A stretch of DNA of 46,372 nt. Source: Sulfidibacterium sp964549335 (GTDB lineage: Bacteria > Bacteroidota > Bacteroidia > Bacteroidales > F082). Shown piece by piece: positions 25,842 through 32,756 of the stretch. Numbering within the stretch: position 1 is the first letter of the stretch; each line of letters begins with the position of its first letter. Below the pieces are notes generated by a model that did not search any database, was not told the DNA's origin, and was given only the letters and a program-made list of their open reading frames with translations. The stretch covers positions 1-46,372 of the forward strand of contig CAZJUQ010000003.1 in NCBI GenBank assembly GCA_964549335.1, written 5' to 3'. The translations under genes were made by a program, and so were the position numbers.

Positions 25842-26807
25842 TTAATGTATTATTGCACACGATATTGTATTTCCGATGGGTTTGCCGTGTTTGTTGCAAT
25901 AGTTGTAAAATCCTTTACACGTTTGCACACCGAGGTAGTTGGCTCTTACCAGCCTTTTTATAATAGGGGAAGCTTTGTACTTTTTATCGCCGAATTCTTG
26001 AAACAGGTTGTCCATATATTTTAAAATTTTATCCAGGCCAATTCGGTCGGCTATTTCAAAGGGGCCGTAAACATAACCTGTTGTCTCTTTCATTGTTTCG
26101 TCGATGTCGGGTACCGAAGCCACACCTTCCATTAATATTTCGCAAGCTTCGTTAATGAGGGGTATTAACATGCGGGTACTTATATTCCCCGGCGATTCGT
26201 TAATGGAAACGGCATTCCGGTTTATCATTTTAAGAAAGCGGACTGTTTTTTCGTAAACTTCGTCGCTGGTTTTCAATCCGCGAACCACCTCAACTATTGT
26301 TGTTTTGTCGATTGGCTCTATGAAATGCAATCCTATTGAGCGTTCGGGATGTTTGAGTACTTTCGACAGGTCAGAAATCATGAGAGTTGAAAGGTCGGAG
26401 GATATTATGGTCTCTTTTTTTACAACCTTTTCCACCTTTTTAAATAGTTCTTGTCTCATCTCTATGAGAGTGCCTTTTTGTCTGGAACTAATGGTTTCCA
26501 GTACCAGGTCGCAATCTTTCAAATCCGCCATTTTGGTGGTTCCGGAGATGCGCGACAGGATAAGTTTCTTTTCCGAAGGTGTTATGCCCCAATGTGCTAT
26601 TACGTCGTCGAGTTGGGTTTCGATATCGGCGAAAATCTCTTTGATTCTTTTTTTCGATACGTCGAGAAAAATCACATCCATACCGTGTTGGGCGATAATG
26701 CGGGTGATTACTTGCCCTACGCTACCGCATCCGATGATACCTACGGTTTGGATATTTCCTTTTATTTTGAGCCTGTTACCGAGGCTGAATTGAACTAAAT
26801 CGCTCAT
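25842..26807 (-). CDS. Divergent 3-hydroxyacyl-CoA dehydrogenase family protein
   Basis: This 321-residue protein has an N-terminal Rossmann domain (GCGSVG at 26-31) and a C-terminal helical domain ending CKGFYNYCN. Compared with human HAD (Ser137, His158, Glu170, Asn208), Ser140, His161 (in GLHFIEP) and Glu173 (in VEVVRG) are kept at identical spacing. The Asn position is Thr211 (ESPGNISTRMLIP) and the usual FFNP is FIEP. The His-Glu dyad suggests it still works as an NAD-linked hydroxyacyl-CoA dehydrogenase, possibly on an unusual substrate. It lies 36 bases after pta and upstream of ackA, fitting the butyrate route of ptb-buk. No crotonase or thiolase is nearby. Confidence 0.8.
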   Translation of the reverse strand: MSDLVQFSLGNRLKIKGNIQTVGIIGCGSVGQVITRIIAQHGMDVIFLDVSKKRIKEIFADIETQLDDVIAHWGITPSEKKLILSRISGTTKMADLKDCDLVLETISSRQKGTLIEMRQELFKKVEKVVKKETIISSDLSTLMISDLSKVLKHPERSIGLHFIEPIDKTTIVEVVRGLKTSDEVYEKTVRFLKMINRNAVSINESPGNISTRMLIPLINEACEILMEGVASVPDIDETMKETTGYVYGPFEIADRIGLDKILKYMDNLFQEFGDKKYKASPIIKRLVRANYLGVQTCKGFYNYCNKHGKPIGNTISCAIIH

Positions 26808-26843
26808 TTTTTTTGTCTTTTGCGTTATTCTCTGTTTATGATG

Positions 26844-27851
26844 TTACGAATATAATCCTGCCGCTTGATTTGCTGTAATGGCAATCATATTAATGATGTC
26901 TTCCACCGAGCACCCGCGCGAAAGGTCGTTTATGGGGGCTGCCAAACCTTGCAAAACGGGACCTACGGCTTCGGCACCGGCAAGGCGTTGAACGAGTTTG
27001 TATGCTATGTTGCCCGATTCGAGCGATGGGAATATCAATACGTTGGCTTTGCCTGCTATTTCGGACCCCGGAGCTTTTTTCTTTCCTATTGCTTCCACTA
27101 TTGCCGCATCGGCTTGCAATTCGCCGTCGATTTTCAGTGCAGGCGACATTTGCCGGGCAATTTTCAATGCCTCAACAACTTTGTCTACCTTTTCGTGTTT
27201 GGCACTTCCTTTTGTTGAGAAACTGAGCATGGCAACACGGGGTTCAAGCCCTGCAATGCTCTTTGTTGTACGTGCCGTTTCGACGGCAATTTCGGCAAGT
27301 TCTTGAACCGAAGGGTCGGGATTTACCGCGCAATCGGCAAATACGAGAATGCCGTCGTCGCCCCATTTTTTATCTTTCAAAATCATAATAAAAGCACCCG
27401 AAACCGAGGATACACCCGGCAAAGTTTTTATAATTTGAAAAGCAGGACGTAATACGTCGCCTGTGGCATTTGCCGCACCTGCCACTTCGCCGTCGGCTTT
27501 GCCCTCTTTGATTATTAATGTACCCAAATACAATGGGTCTTCAACCAACTTGACGGCTTGTTCGTAAGTTAATCCCTTTTTCTTCCTCAATTCAACAAGC
27601 TTGTTGGCGTAATCCTCTTTGTCCGGATTGTTTGCGGGGTCGATAATTGTGGCTTCTTCAATGCTGTTCAGGTTGAATTTTCCGGCAAGACTTTTTATCT
27701 CCTCTTTGTTTCCGAGCAAAATTATCTTTGCCAGATTGTGTTCTATGGCATAGTTGGCGGCTTTTAAGGTACGCTCTTCGGTACCCTCGGGCAACACTAT
27801 GGTTTTTCCCGCTTTTACCGCCATGTTGTGAATTTTATCTATTAAATCCAT
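26844..27851 (-). CDS. pta: Phosphate acetyltransferase
   Basis: The 335-residue length is typical of the short Pta type without extra N-terminal domains. It swaps CoA for phosphate on acetyl-CoA, feeding acetate kinase. Visible signatures are VLPEGTEERTLKAANYAIE, then ADGEVAGAANATGDVLRPA, VFADCAVNPDPS, LSFSTKGSAKHEKV and the C-terminal GPVLQGLAAPINDLSRGC. It is first in the pta, dehydrogenase, ackA, yqeY cluster. A -7 box and a perfect Rex-type palindrome lie in its upstream region, suggesting redox control. Confidence 0.96.
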   Translation of the reverse strand: MDLIDKIHNMAVKAGKTIVLPEGTEERTLKAANYAIEHNLAKIILLGNKEEIKSLAGKFNLNSIEEATIIDPANNPDKEDYANKLVELRKKKGLTYEQAVKLVEDPLYLGTLIIKEGKADGEVAGAANATGDVLRPAFQIIKTLPGVSSVSGAFIMILKDKKWGDDGILVFADCAVNPDPSVQELAEIAVETARTTKSIAGLEPRVAMLSFSTKGSAKHEKVDKVVEALKIARQMSPALKIDGELQADAAIVEAIGKKKAPGSEIAGKANVLIFPSLESGNIAYKLVQRLAGAEAVGPVLQGLAAPINDLSRGCSVEDIINMIAITANQAAGLYS

Positions 27852-27876
27852 TGTTTTATTGTAAATGTTTTTTGTG

Positions 27877-27884
27877 CAAAAGTA
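27877..27884 (-). promoter_or_regulatory. -7 promoter element for pta
   Basis: The minus strand reads TACTTTTG, an exact TAnnTTTG, 25 bases upstream of the pta start. No obvious -33 TTG lies 19-21 bases further up. The Rex-type palindrome begins about 30 bases upstream of this box. Confidence 0.5.
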
Positions 27885-27913
27885 TTACTAATTTTGTTGC
27901 ACCTATAAATATA

Positions 27914-27931
27914 TTGTTAAATTTTTAACAA
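27914..27931. promoter_or_regulatory. Predicted Rex operator (perfect palindrome) upstream of pta
   Basis: The 18 bases TTGTTAA-ATTT-TTAACAA match all 14 fixed positions of the TTGTTAA-N4-TTAACAA form of the Rex operator known from clostridia and related bacteria. Rex is a repressor released from DNA by NADH, and it controls fermentation genes. The site is 63-80 bases upstream of pta and 51 bases upstream of the DUF4271 start on the other strand, so either could be controlled, pta being the sensible target. No rex gene is in the window, so the assignment depends on sequence and context. Confidence 0.6.
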
Positions 27932-27981
27932 AAAATATATATTATTAATTAAATTGAATAAACATTAATAAAACCTGAATA

Positions 27982-28803
27982 TTGATATTGTTTTGTTTCA
28001 ATAGTGTTATCAATGTAGATACTTTAACGTTAATGGGAGATGCCTATGAGGGATTGTCCGACAGTGTTACCGGTATTGCCGGCACCATTGCCGGAAATAC
28101 GGCATTTGTCGGAAGTAACACCTCGTCCATAGAGCCCGAACCTTTGGTTCATGCCCAGCACGAGTGGTTGTTGTTGGTGCTTTTGGCAATGGCGGGGACG
28201 GTTGCCATAATAAATTTTATCTCTTCGGGAAGAGTGCCGGAGATTTTCGCCATGGTATTTTCGGTTGATAAATGGAAAAAGTATTTTTATGAATCTGTTG
28301 CATCGGGGCAGGGGGTCGTATTATCGTCCATCTTTTTTATTAATTTTCTTGTAGCATCATCAATTCTCTTTTATCTTTCCGTTTTGAATTTTGTGCCTGA
28401 TATTTCTCTAAAAATCAACTTTATAACTCTGTTTGCATATATTGTGTTGTTTTTATTGGCATATGTTATTTTTTTAAACATCATCATAGCGGCGGTAAAC
28501 AAAATTTTGGGGCAAGAGATGATTACGAGGGTGCATTTGAGGATAAATAATTATCTATGGCACATTACCGGAATAATTCTTTTACCCTTGATGTTAATAT
28601 ACTTATATACCTCTTCCGTAATTTGGCTGGAAATATCTTTGTCGGTTTTCGCATTGTTTTTTGTTTTAAAAATTATGATATTTATTGTCGTAGCCGTTAA
28701 AAATTTTCCCGTTTCGGGATTTCAAATATTTTTATATCTTTGCACCCTTGAAATTTTACCGCTTACAGTAGTGATAAAGTTTTTGAGTTTGAATGTTTTA
28801 TAG
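27982..28803 (+). CDS. DUF4271 integral membrane protein
   Basis: This encodes 273 residues from a TTG start. An ATG at 28033 is an equally possible start, because the first ~17 residues are not conserved-looking. A polar lead of about 45 residues precedes HEWLLLVLLAMAGTVAIINF, and several further helices follow, ending VVIKFLSLNVL. The pattern and position directly upstream of hemD match the DUF4271 family of Bacteroidota, whose function is unknown. It is transcribed divergently from pta across a 130-base gap that contains the Rex-type palindrome. hemD begins 66 bases after its stop. Confidence 0.75.
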   Translation: MILFCFNSVINVDTLTLMGDAYEGLSDSVTGIAGTIAGNTAFVGSNTSSIEPEPLVHAQHEWLLLVLLAMAGTVAIINFISSGRVPEIFAMVFSVDKWKKYFYESVASGQGVVLSSIFFINFLVASSILFYLSVLNFVPDISLKINFITLFAYIVLFLLAYVIFLNIIIAAVNKILGQEMITRVHLRINNYLWHITGIILLPLMLIYLYTSSVIWLEISLSVFALFFVLKIMIFIVVAVKNFPVSGFQIFLYLCTLEILPLTVVIKFLSLNVL

Positions 28804-28869
28804 GGGTTGGAAAATTTCATAACAGATACACTGTCAATAAGATAGGATTGTTAATAAAAACAGGGGACA

Positions 28870-29640
28870 TTGAAAGTAAAAACCATATTAGTTTCTCAAC
28901 CAAAACCGGCAGATTTTGAAAAGTCGCCATACGGCGAGTTGAGTAAAAACTTCAATTTAAAGATCGATTTTGAAAAGTTTATTTCCGTTGAAGGGATTTC
29001 TTCCAAGGAATTCAGAATGAATAAACAGAGTTTGTACGGGCATACCGCCGTTATTCTTACAAGCCGTCATGCCGTTGATCATTTTTTCAGAATAGCAAAA
29101 GAGTTGCGATACGAGATTCCTGCTTCGATGAAATATTTTTGTATTTCGGAATCCACGGCCTACTATTTGCAAAAATACATTCAGTACAGAAAGAGAAAAA
29201 CTTTTTTCGGGAAACAGACTTTTGCCGATTTGATGGATGTGATAAGAAAACACCCCGAAGAGAAATTTTTTGTTCCCTCGTCCGACATTCATAAACAGAG
29301 CATGTTTGACATGCTTGACAAAGAAAAGATAAACTATACCCGTGGAATAATATACAGAACCGTAGCTGCAAATTTATCTCATCTTGATATTAATTCGTAC
29401 GATTTGTTGGTCTTTTTCAGTCCTGCCGGGATAAAATCTCTTTTTCAAAACTTCCCCGATTTCGAACAGGGCGAAAAACTTATAGGGGCTTTCGGTCCTA
29501 CAACCACCAAAGCCGTTAAGGAAAACGGTTTGCGCCTTGACATTGCCGCTCCTACGAAAACAGCGCCTTCGATGACCATGGCAATAGAAGAGTATCTTGT
29601 AAAGGAAGCACGCGAACGGCGTAAAAGATCCAGAAAATAA
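28870..29640 (+). CDS. hemD: Uroporphyrinogen-III synthase HemD
   Basis: This 256-residue enzyme closes the tetrapyrrole ring in heme and siroheme synthesis. It starts with TTG; no ATG is available at the right place, and homologues begin MKIKSILVSQPKP, just as this one reads MKVKTILVSQPKPADFEKSP. Further signatures are HTAVILTSRHAVDHFFRIA, KYFCISESTAYYLQKYI, DLLVFFSPAGIKSLF and GAFGPTTTKAVKENG. It follows DUF4271, the usual Bacteroidota arrangement. The stop is 4 bases from the convergent ispE stop, leaving no room for a separate terminator. Confidence 0.9.
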   Translation: MKVKTILVSQPKPADFEKSPYGELSKNFNLKIDFEKFISVEGISSKEFRMNKQSLYGHTAVILTSRHAVDHFFRIAKELRYEIPASMKYFCISESTAYYLQKYIQYRKRKTFFGKQTFADLMDVIRKHPEEKFFVPSSDIHKQSMFDMLDKEKINYTRGIIYRTVAANLSHLDINSYDLLVFFSPAGIKSLFQNFPDFEQGEKLIGAFGPTTTKAVKENGLRLDIAAPTKTAPSMTMAIEEYLVKEARERRKRSRK

Positions 29641-29644
29641 AAAA

Positions 29645-30493
29645 TTACATTTTCAATTTGAATGTCAGGTAATTTCCGGGGAAACTGTTCCTCCACGAGG
29701 CGGGTTCCTCTTTGAATATTCCGTAAACAGCCGAACCGCTTCCCGTTAACGAACAATACAATGCCCCCGATTTGTATAATTTGTCTTTTATTTCCCCCAA
29801 ACGGTGATATTTTTCGAAAAGAATACTTTCGAAATCGTTAAAGACAAAATCGCTCCACCCGGCGGGATTTGTTCCGGCTATTTTTTCATAATTCAATGAC
29901 GTGCCGTATTTTTGAATTTTACCGTATAAATCCCCGGTATCGGTTTTAATGTCCGGAAAAACGACAATAATACGGTATCCTTTTAAAAAGTGGTTTAGGC
30001 CGGTAATTTTTTCACCGCGTCCGCTTACAAATGCCGGAATGTTTTTTACAAAAAACGGACAATCACTACCAGTTTCCAACGATATTTTCTCCATATCGGT
30101 ATTGTCCATTTTCAGGCCGAAAGCCCTGTTTATGCTTTTTATAAAAAATACAGCATCCGCCGAACCGCCTCCAAGCCCCGACCCTGCCGGAATATTTTTC
30201 AATAAACATATTTTCAACGGCGGAATATCGAATTGGCGGGTTAACAATTTGTATGCTTTTTCTATTAAATTTTCTCCCCCTTTTCCGTTCGAATAAATTT
30301 TTAAGCCGTAAGTCTCAATTGAAAATTTTGTTGAAACATGCCACTCTATTACATCGAATATATTTACCGGATACATTACCGTTTCTATGTTGTGAAAACC
30401 GTCTGCCCGTTTGCCGAGTACCGATAATCCGATATTTATTTTGGCATTTGCAAATACAATTGCACCTCTGACACCCTTTTCTTTTTTAATCAT
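29645..30493 (-). CDS. ispE: 4-(cytidine 5'-diphospho)-2-C-methyl-D-erythritol kinase IspE
   Basis: This 282-residue GHMP-family kinase belongs to the MEP isoprenoid pathway. The N-terminal FANAKINIGLSVLGKRADGF, with the catalytic Asp following ETVMY, and the glycine-rich ATP motif LKNIPAGSGLGGGSADA are both complete. SGSDCPFF and CSLTGSGSAVYGIF are further family segments. A lead of about 10 residues (MIKKEKGVRG) precedes the conserved start, so a slightly later start is possible. It is divergent from ptb, with which it shares a 138-base regulatory region. Confidence 0.94.
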   Translation of the reverse strand: MIKKEKGVRGAIVFANAKINIGLSVLGKRADGFHNIETVMYPVNIFDVIEWHVSTKFSIETYGLKIYSNGKGGENLIEKAYKLLTRQFDIPPLKICLLKNIPAGSGLGGGSADAVFFIKSINRAFGLKMDNTDMEKISLETGSDCPFFVKNIPAFVSGRGEKITGLNHFLKGYRIIVVFPDIKTDTGDLYGKIQKYGTSLNYEKIAGTNPAGWSDFVFNDFESILFEKYHRLGEIKDKLYKSGALYCSLTGSGSAVYGIFKEEPASWRNSFPGNYLTFKLKM

Positions 30494-30533
30494 AAACGAT
30501 TTTTTTTAACAACCACGCCCGTATTGCCTTTGA

Positions 30534-30541
30534 CAAAAGTA
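30534..30541 (-). promoter_or_regulatory. -7 promoter element for ispE
   Basis: The minus strand reads TACTTTTG, an exact TAnnTTTG, 40 bases upstream of the ispE start. A lone TTAACAA half-site lies in the leader near 30505-30512, without a matching left half. Confidence 0.5.
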
Positions 30542-30558
30542 ATATTTATAATGAATTC

Positions 30559-30582
30559 ATGTTATTTAACATCTGTTGTGAA
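30559..30582. promoter_or_regulatory. Inverted repeat and Rex half-site upstream of ptb
   Basis: ATGTTA-TT-TAACAT (30559-30572) is a 6+6 inverted repeat with a 2-base spacer. TTGTGAA (30576-30582) is an exact half of the classical Rex site TTGTGAA-N4-TTCACAA, but its right half is poor. Both lie just upstream of the ptb promoter and could be extra regulator-binding sites. Confidence 0.3.
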
Positions 30583-30592
30583 TAATTATTTA

Positions 30593-30600
30593 TATTTTTG
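30593..30600 (+). promoter_or_regulatory. -7 promoter element for ptb-buk
   Basis: TATTTTTG is an exact TAnnTTTG, 31 bases upstream of the ptb ATG. Its last three bases are also the first three of the Rex-type palindrome at 30598-30615. The -33 is unclear. Confidence 0.5.
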
Positions 30601-30615
30601 TTAAAAATTTAACAG
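30598..30615. promoter_or_regulatory. Predicted Rex operator overlapping the ptb promoter
   Basis: TTGTTAA-AAAT-TTAACAG matches 13 of 14 fixed positions of TTGTTAA-N4-TTAACAA. It begins inside the -7 element and covers the expected transcription start of ptb-buk, a classic place for a repressor. It is nearly the same sequence as the perfect copy upstream of pta, which makes chance less likely even in AT-rich DNA. No rex gene is visible here. Confidence 0.55.
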
Positions 30616-30631
30616 GATAAAAAATTCAAAG

Positions 30632-31534
30632 ATGATAAAACGACTTGACGACATGTTTGAGGTGCTTAAAAAGCACGAAAACAAAAGGTTAGTGGCAGCT
30701 TTTGCCAACGACTCGCATACCGTGGGGGCCGTTTCACAGGCTGTAGATATGGGCATTGTTTCGGCTACTTTGGTCGGAGATAGAGATGTTATAGCTTCGG
30801 TTTGCAAATCAGGAGGCATAGATATTTCAAAATTTGAGATAGTGCATGAGCCCGACGAGATGAAGGCGGCTCGTAAAGCAGTGGCGATAATAAACGAAGG
30901 CAAAGGGAATTTGCTTATGAAAGGGCTTGTGAGTACCGATAAATATATGAGGGCTATTTTGAATAAAGAGAACGGTTTGATGAATCAGGGAGCTGTTTTG
31001 AGTCATGTTACCGTTATGGAAAACTCAAATTATCACAAATTGCTGATAATAGGAGATGTGGCAATAATACCTGCCCCCGAGATAAAAGAGAAAATAGCAA
31101 TTACAAATTATCTTATTTCAGTGGCACACTCATTGGGTATAGAAAAGCCGAAAGTGGCGCTTATTGCTGCTACCGAGCAAGTATCCATGAAAATGCAGGC
31201 TTGTGTTGATGCGGCAATAATTTCGAAAATGGCCGACAGGGGACAGATAAAAGGTGCTTTTGTTGACGGACCTCTTGCTCTTGATGTTGCCATAGATAAA
31301 GAGAGTGCCGAAATAAAAAAACTGAAAAGCGATGTTGCCGGCGATGCCGATTGTTTGGTGTTCCCTAATATTGAATCGGGCAATGTTTTTTATAAAGCCA
31401 ATACCAAACTGGCAAAAGGTGAACAAGGGGCTATTGTTGTAGGAGCGCGTGTGCCGGCTGTATTGTCGTCGCGTGGCGACAGCATAAAAACAAAACTCTA
31501 TTCCATTGCCTTGGCTGCTTTGTCGGCAAAATAA
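30632..31534 (+). CDS. ptb: Phosphate butyryltransferase
   Basis: This 300-residue member of the phosphate acetyl/butyryltransferase family converts butyryl-CoA (or a branched acyl-CoA) to acyl phosphate. Signatures include GNLLMKGLVSTDKYMRAIL, GAVLSHVTVMENSNYHK, AATEQVSMKMQACVDAAI, KGAFVDGPLALDVAIDKESA and VFPNIESGNVFYKANTKLAK. It lacks the GLxxPxNDLSRG ending of Pta and is followed 22 bases on by butyrate kinase, which separates it from acetate-type enzymes. A -7 box and a Rex-type palindrome are upstream. Confidence 0.95.
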   Translation: MIKRLDDMFEVLKKHENKRLVAAFANDSHTVGAVSQAVDMGIVSATLVGDRDVIASVCKSGGIDISKFEIVHEPDEMKAARKAVAIINEGKGNLLMKGLVSTDKYMRAILNKENGLMNQGAVLSHVTVMENSNYHKLLIIGDVAIIPAPEIKEKIAITNYLISVAHSLGIEKPKVALIAATEQVSMKMQACVDAAIISKMADRGQIKGAFVDGPLALDVAIDKESAEIKKLKSDVAGDADCLVFPNIESGNVFYKANTKLAKGEQGAIVVGARVPAVLSSRGDSIKTKLYSIALAALSAK

Positions 31535-31556
31535 CATTTGACAAATATCTTTTAAA

Positions 31557-32636
31557 ATGAACGACGATATTCGCATTTTGGCAATAAACCCCGGTTCAAC
31601 CTCGACTAAAATAGCAGTGTATGTGGGAAGCAACCCTCTTTTTGTGAAAACTATAAATCACAATTCAAAGGAACTCTCAAAATTCGATATCATTACCGAA
31701 CAGTTTTCATTCAGGAAAAATTTGATATTGGAACAGTTGAAAAAGGCTGATATCAGGCTCGATTTGATACGGGTGGTAATGGGCAGAGGTGGTCTTTTGA
31801 AACCTGTAGAGTCGGGGGTTATTGCCGTAAACGATAAGATGCTCGAGGATTTACGAAGTTGTAAATACGGCGAACATGCAAGTAATTTGGGAGGGCTTAT
31901 TGCTTGGGATATTGCCCGTTCGTTGCCCAATGCCAAAGCATATATCGTAAATCCCGTCGTTGTTGACGAGTTGAATCCGCTTGCTCGATATTCGGGACAT
32001 CCGTTACTTCCGCGCCGTTCTATTTTTCATGCTCTCAACCAAAAAGCGGTTGCCCGCCAGCACGCAAAATCAATAATGAAGAAGTATGAAGAACTGAACT
32101 TGATAGTGGTTCATCTCGGAGGCGGTATCACTGTGGGTGCACACAAAAAAGGAAGGGTTATTGATGTAAATCAAGGGCTTGACGGCGACGGACCCTTTTC
32201 GCCCGAACGTAGCGGCACATTACCCATGGGCGATTTTGCAAGGCTCTGTTTCAGCGGTAAATACGATTTGAAAAAGGTGTTGAAAATGATTAAAGGCGAA
32301 GGCGGTTTGGTCGCTTATCTTGGCACAAACAGTGCTTACGAAGTGGAGCAACGTGCCGAAGCGGGCGATAAAAAAGCAAAAGAGGTTTACGATGCCATGG
32401 CTTATCAGGTGGCAAAAGAGATTGGTGCCATGGGCTCGGTTTTGGAATTTGAAATCGACGGCATACTTATTACCGGGGGTATTGCCCACGACAAGTATTT
32501 CGTGAACCAAATTATTTCGTATGTGCACCGTTTGGCACCCGTACATGTATATCCCGGCGAAGACGAAATGAAAGCTCTTGCAATGAACGGATTACGCGTA
32601 ATAAAAAACGAAACCGAGGTTAAGGAATACATCTAA
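31557..32636 (+). CDS. buk: Butyrate kinase
   Basis: This 359-residue ASKHA-fold kinase makes ATP and butyrate (or a branched fatty acid) from acyl phosphate. Signatures are LAINPGSTSTKIAVYVG at the N-terminus, GRGGLLKPVESG, VHLGGGITVGAHKKGRVIDV, DGDGPFSPERSGTLP and the nucleotide motif GILITGGIAHDKYFV. The length is right for Buk. It lies 22 bases after ptb and surely shares its message. Together with Pta-AckA, it gives the organism two separate acyl-phosphate routes in one 8-kb region. Confidence 0.96.
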   Translation: MNDDIRILAINPGSTSTKIAVYVGSNPLFVKTINHNSKELSKFDIITEQFSFRKNLILEQLKKADIRLDLIRVVMGRGGLLKPVESGVIAVNDKMLEDLRSCKYGEHASNLGGLIAWDIARSLPNAKAYIVNPVVVDELNPLARYSGHPLLPRRSIFHALNQKAVARQHAKSIMKKYEELNLIVVHLGGGITVGAHKKGRVIDVNQGLDGDGPFSPERSGTLPMGDFARLCFSGKYDLKKVLKMIKGEGGLVAYLGTNSAYEVEQRAEAGDKKAKEVYDAMAYQVAKEIGAMGSVLEFEIDGILITGGIAHDKYFVNQIISYVHRLAPVHVYPGEDEMKALAMNGLRVIKNETEVKEYI

Positions 32637-32709
32637 CTCCTTATTATACGTTCCGCCTCTTTTTTTGCCTTTTTGGAATTTTTTGTTTATAAGGCAACAA
32701 AACATAGCA

Positions 32710-32717
32710 TATCTTTG
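32710..32717 (+). promoter_or_regulatory. -7 promoter element for the first propeller protein
   Basis: TATCTTTG is an exact TAnnTTTG, 39 bases before the ATG at 32757. A TTTG at 32682-32685 is a possible -33, though the 24-base spacing is longer than usual. Confidence 0.5.
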
Positions 32718-32756
32718 TCCTCTTTAAGACAATCATTAATTAATCAGGAAAGTATT

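Noticed and set aside
32673..32756. TTG start 28 codons upstream for the first propeller protein
   Set aside because: It overlaps the -7 promoter box and would put a polar stretch before the signal peptide.
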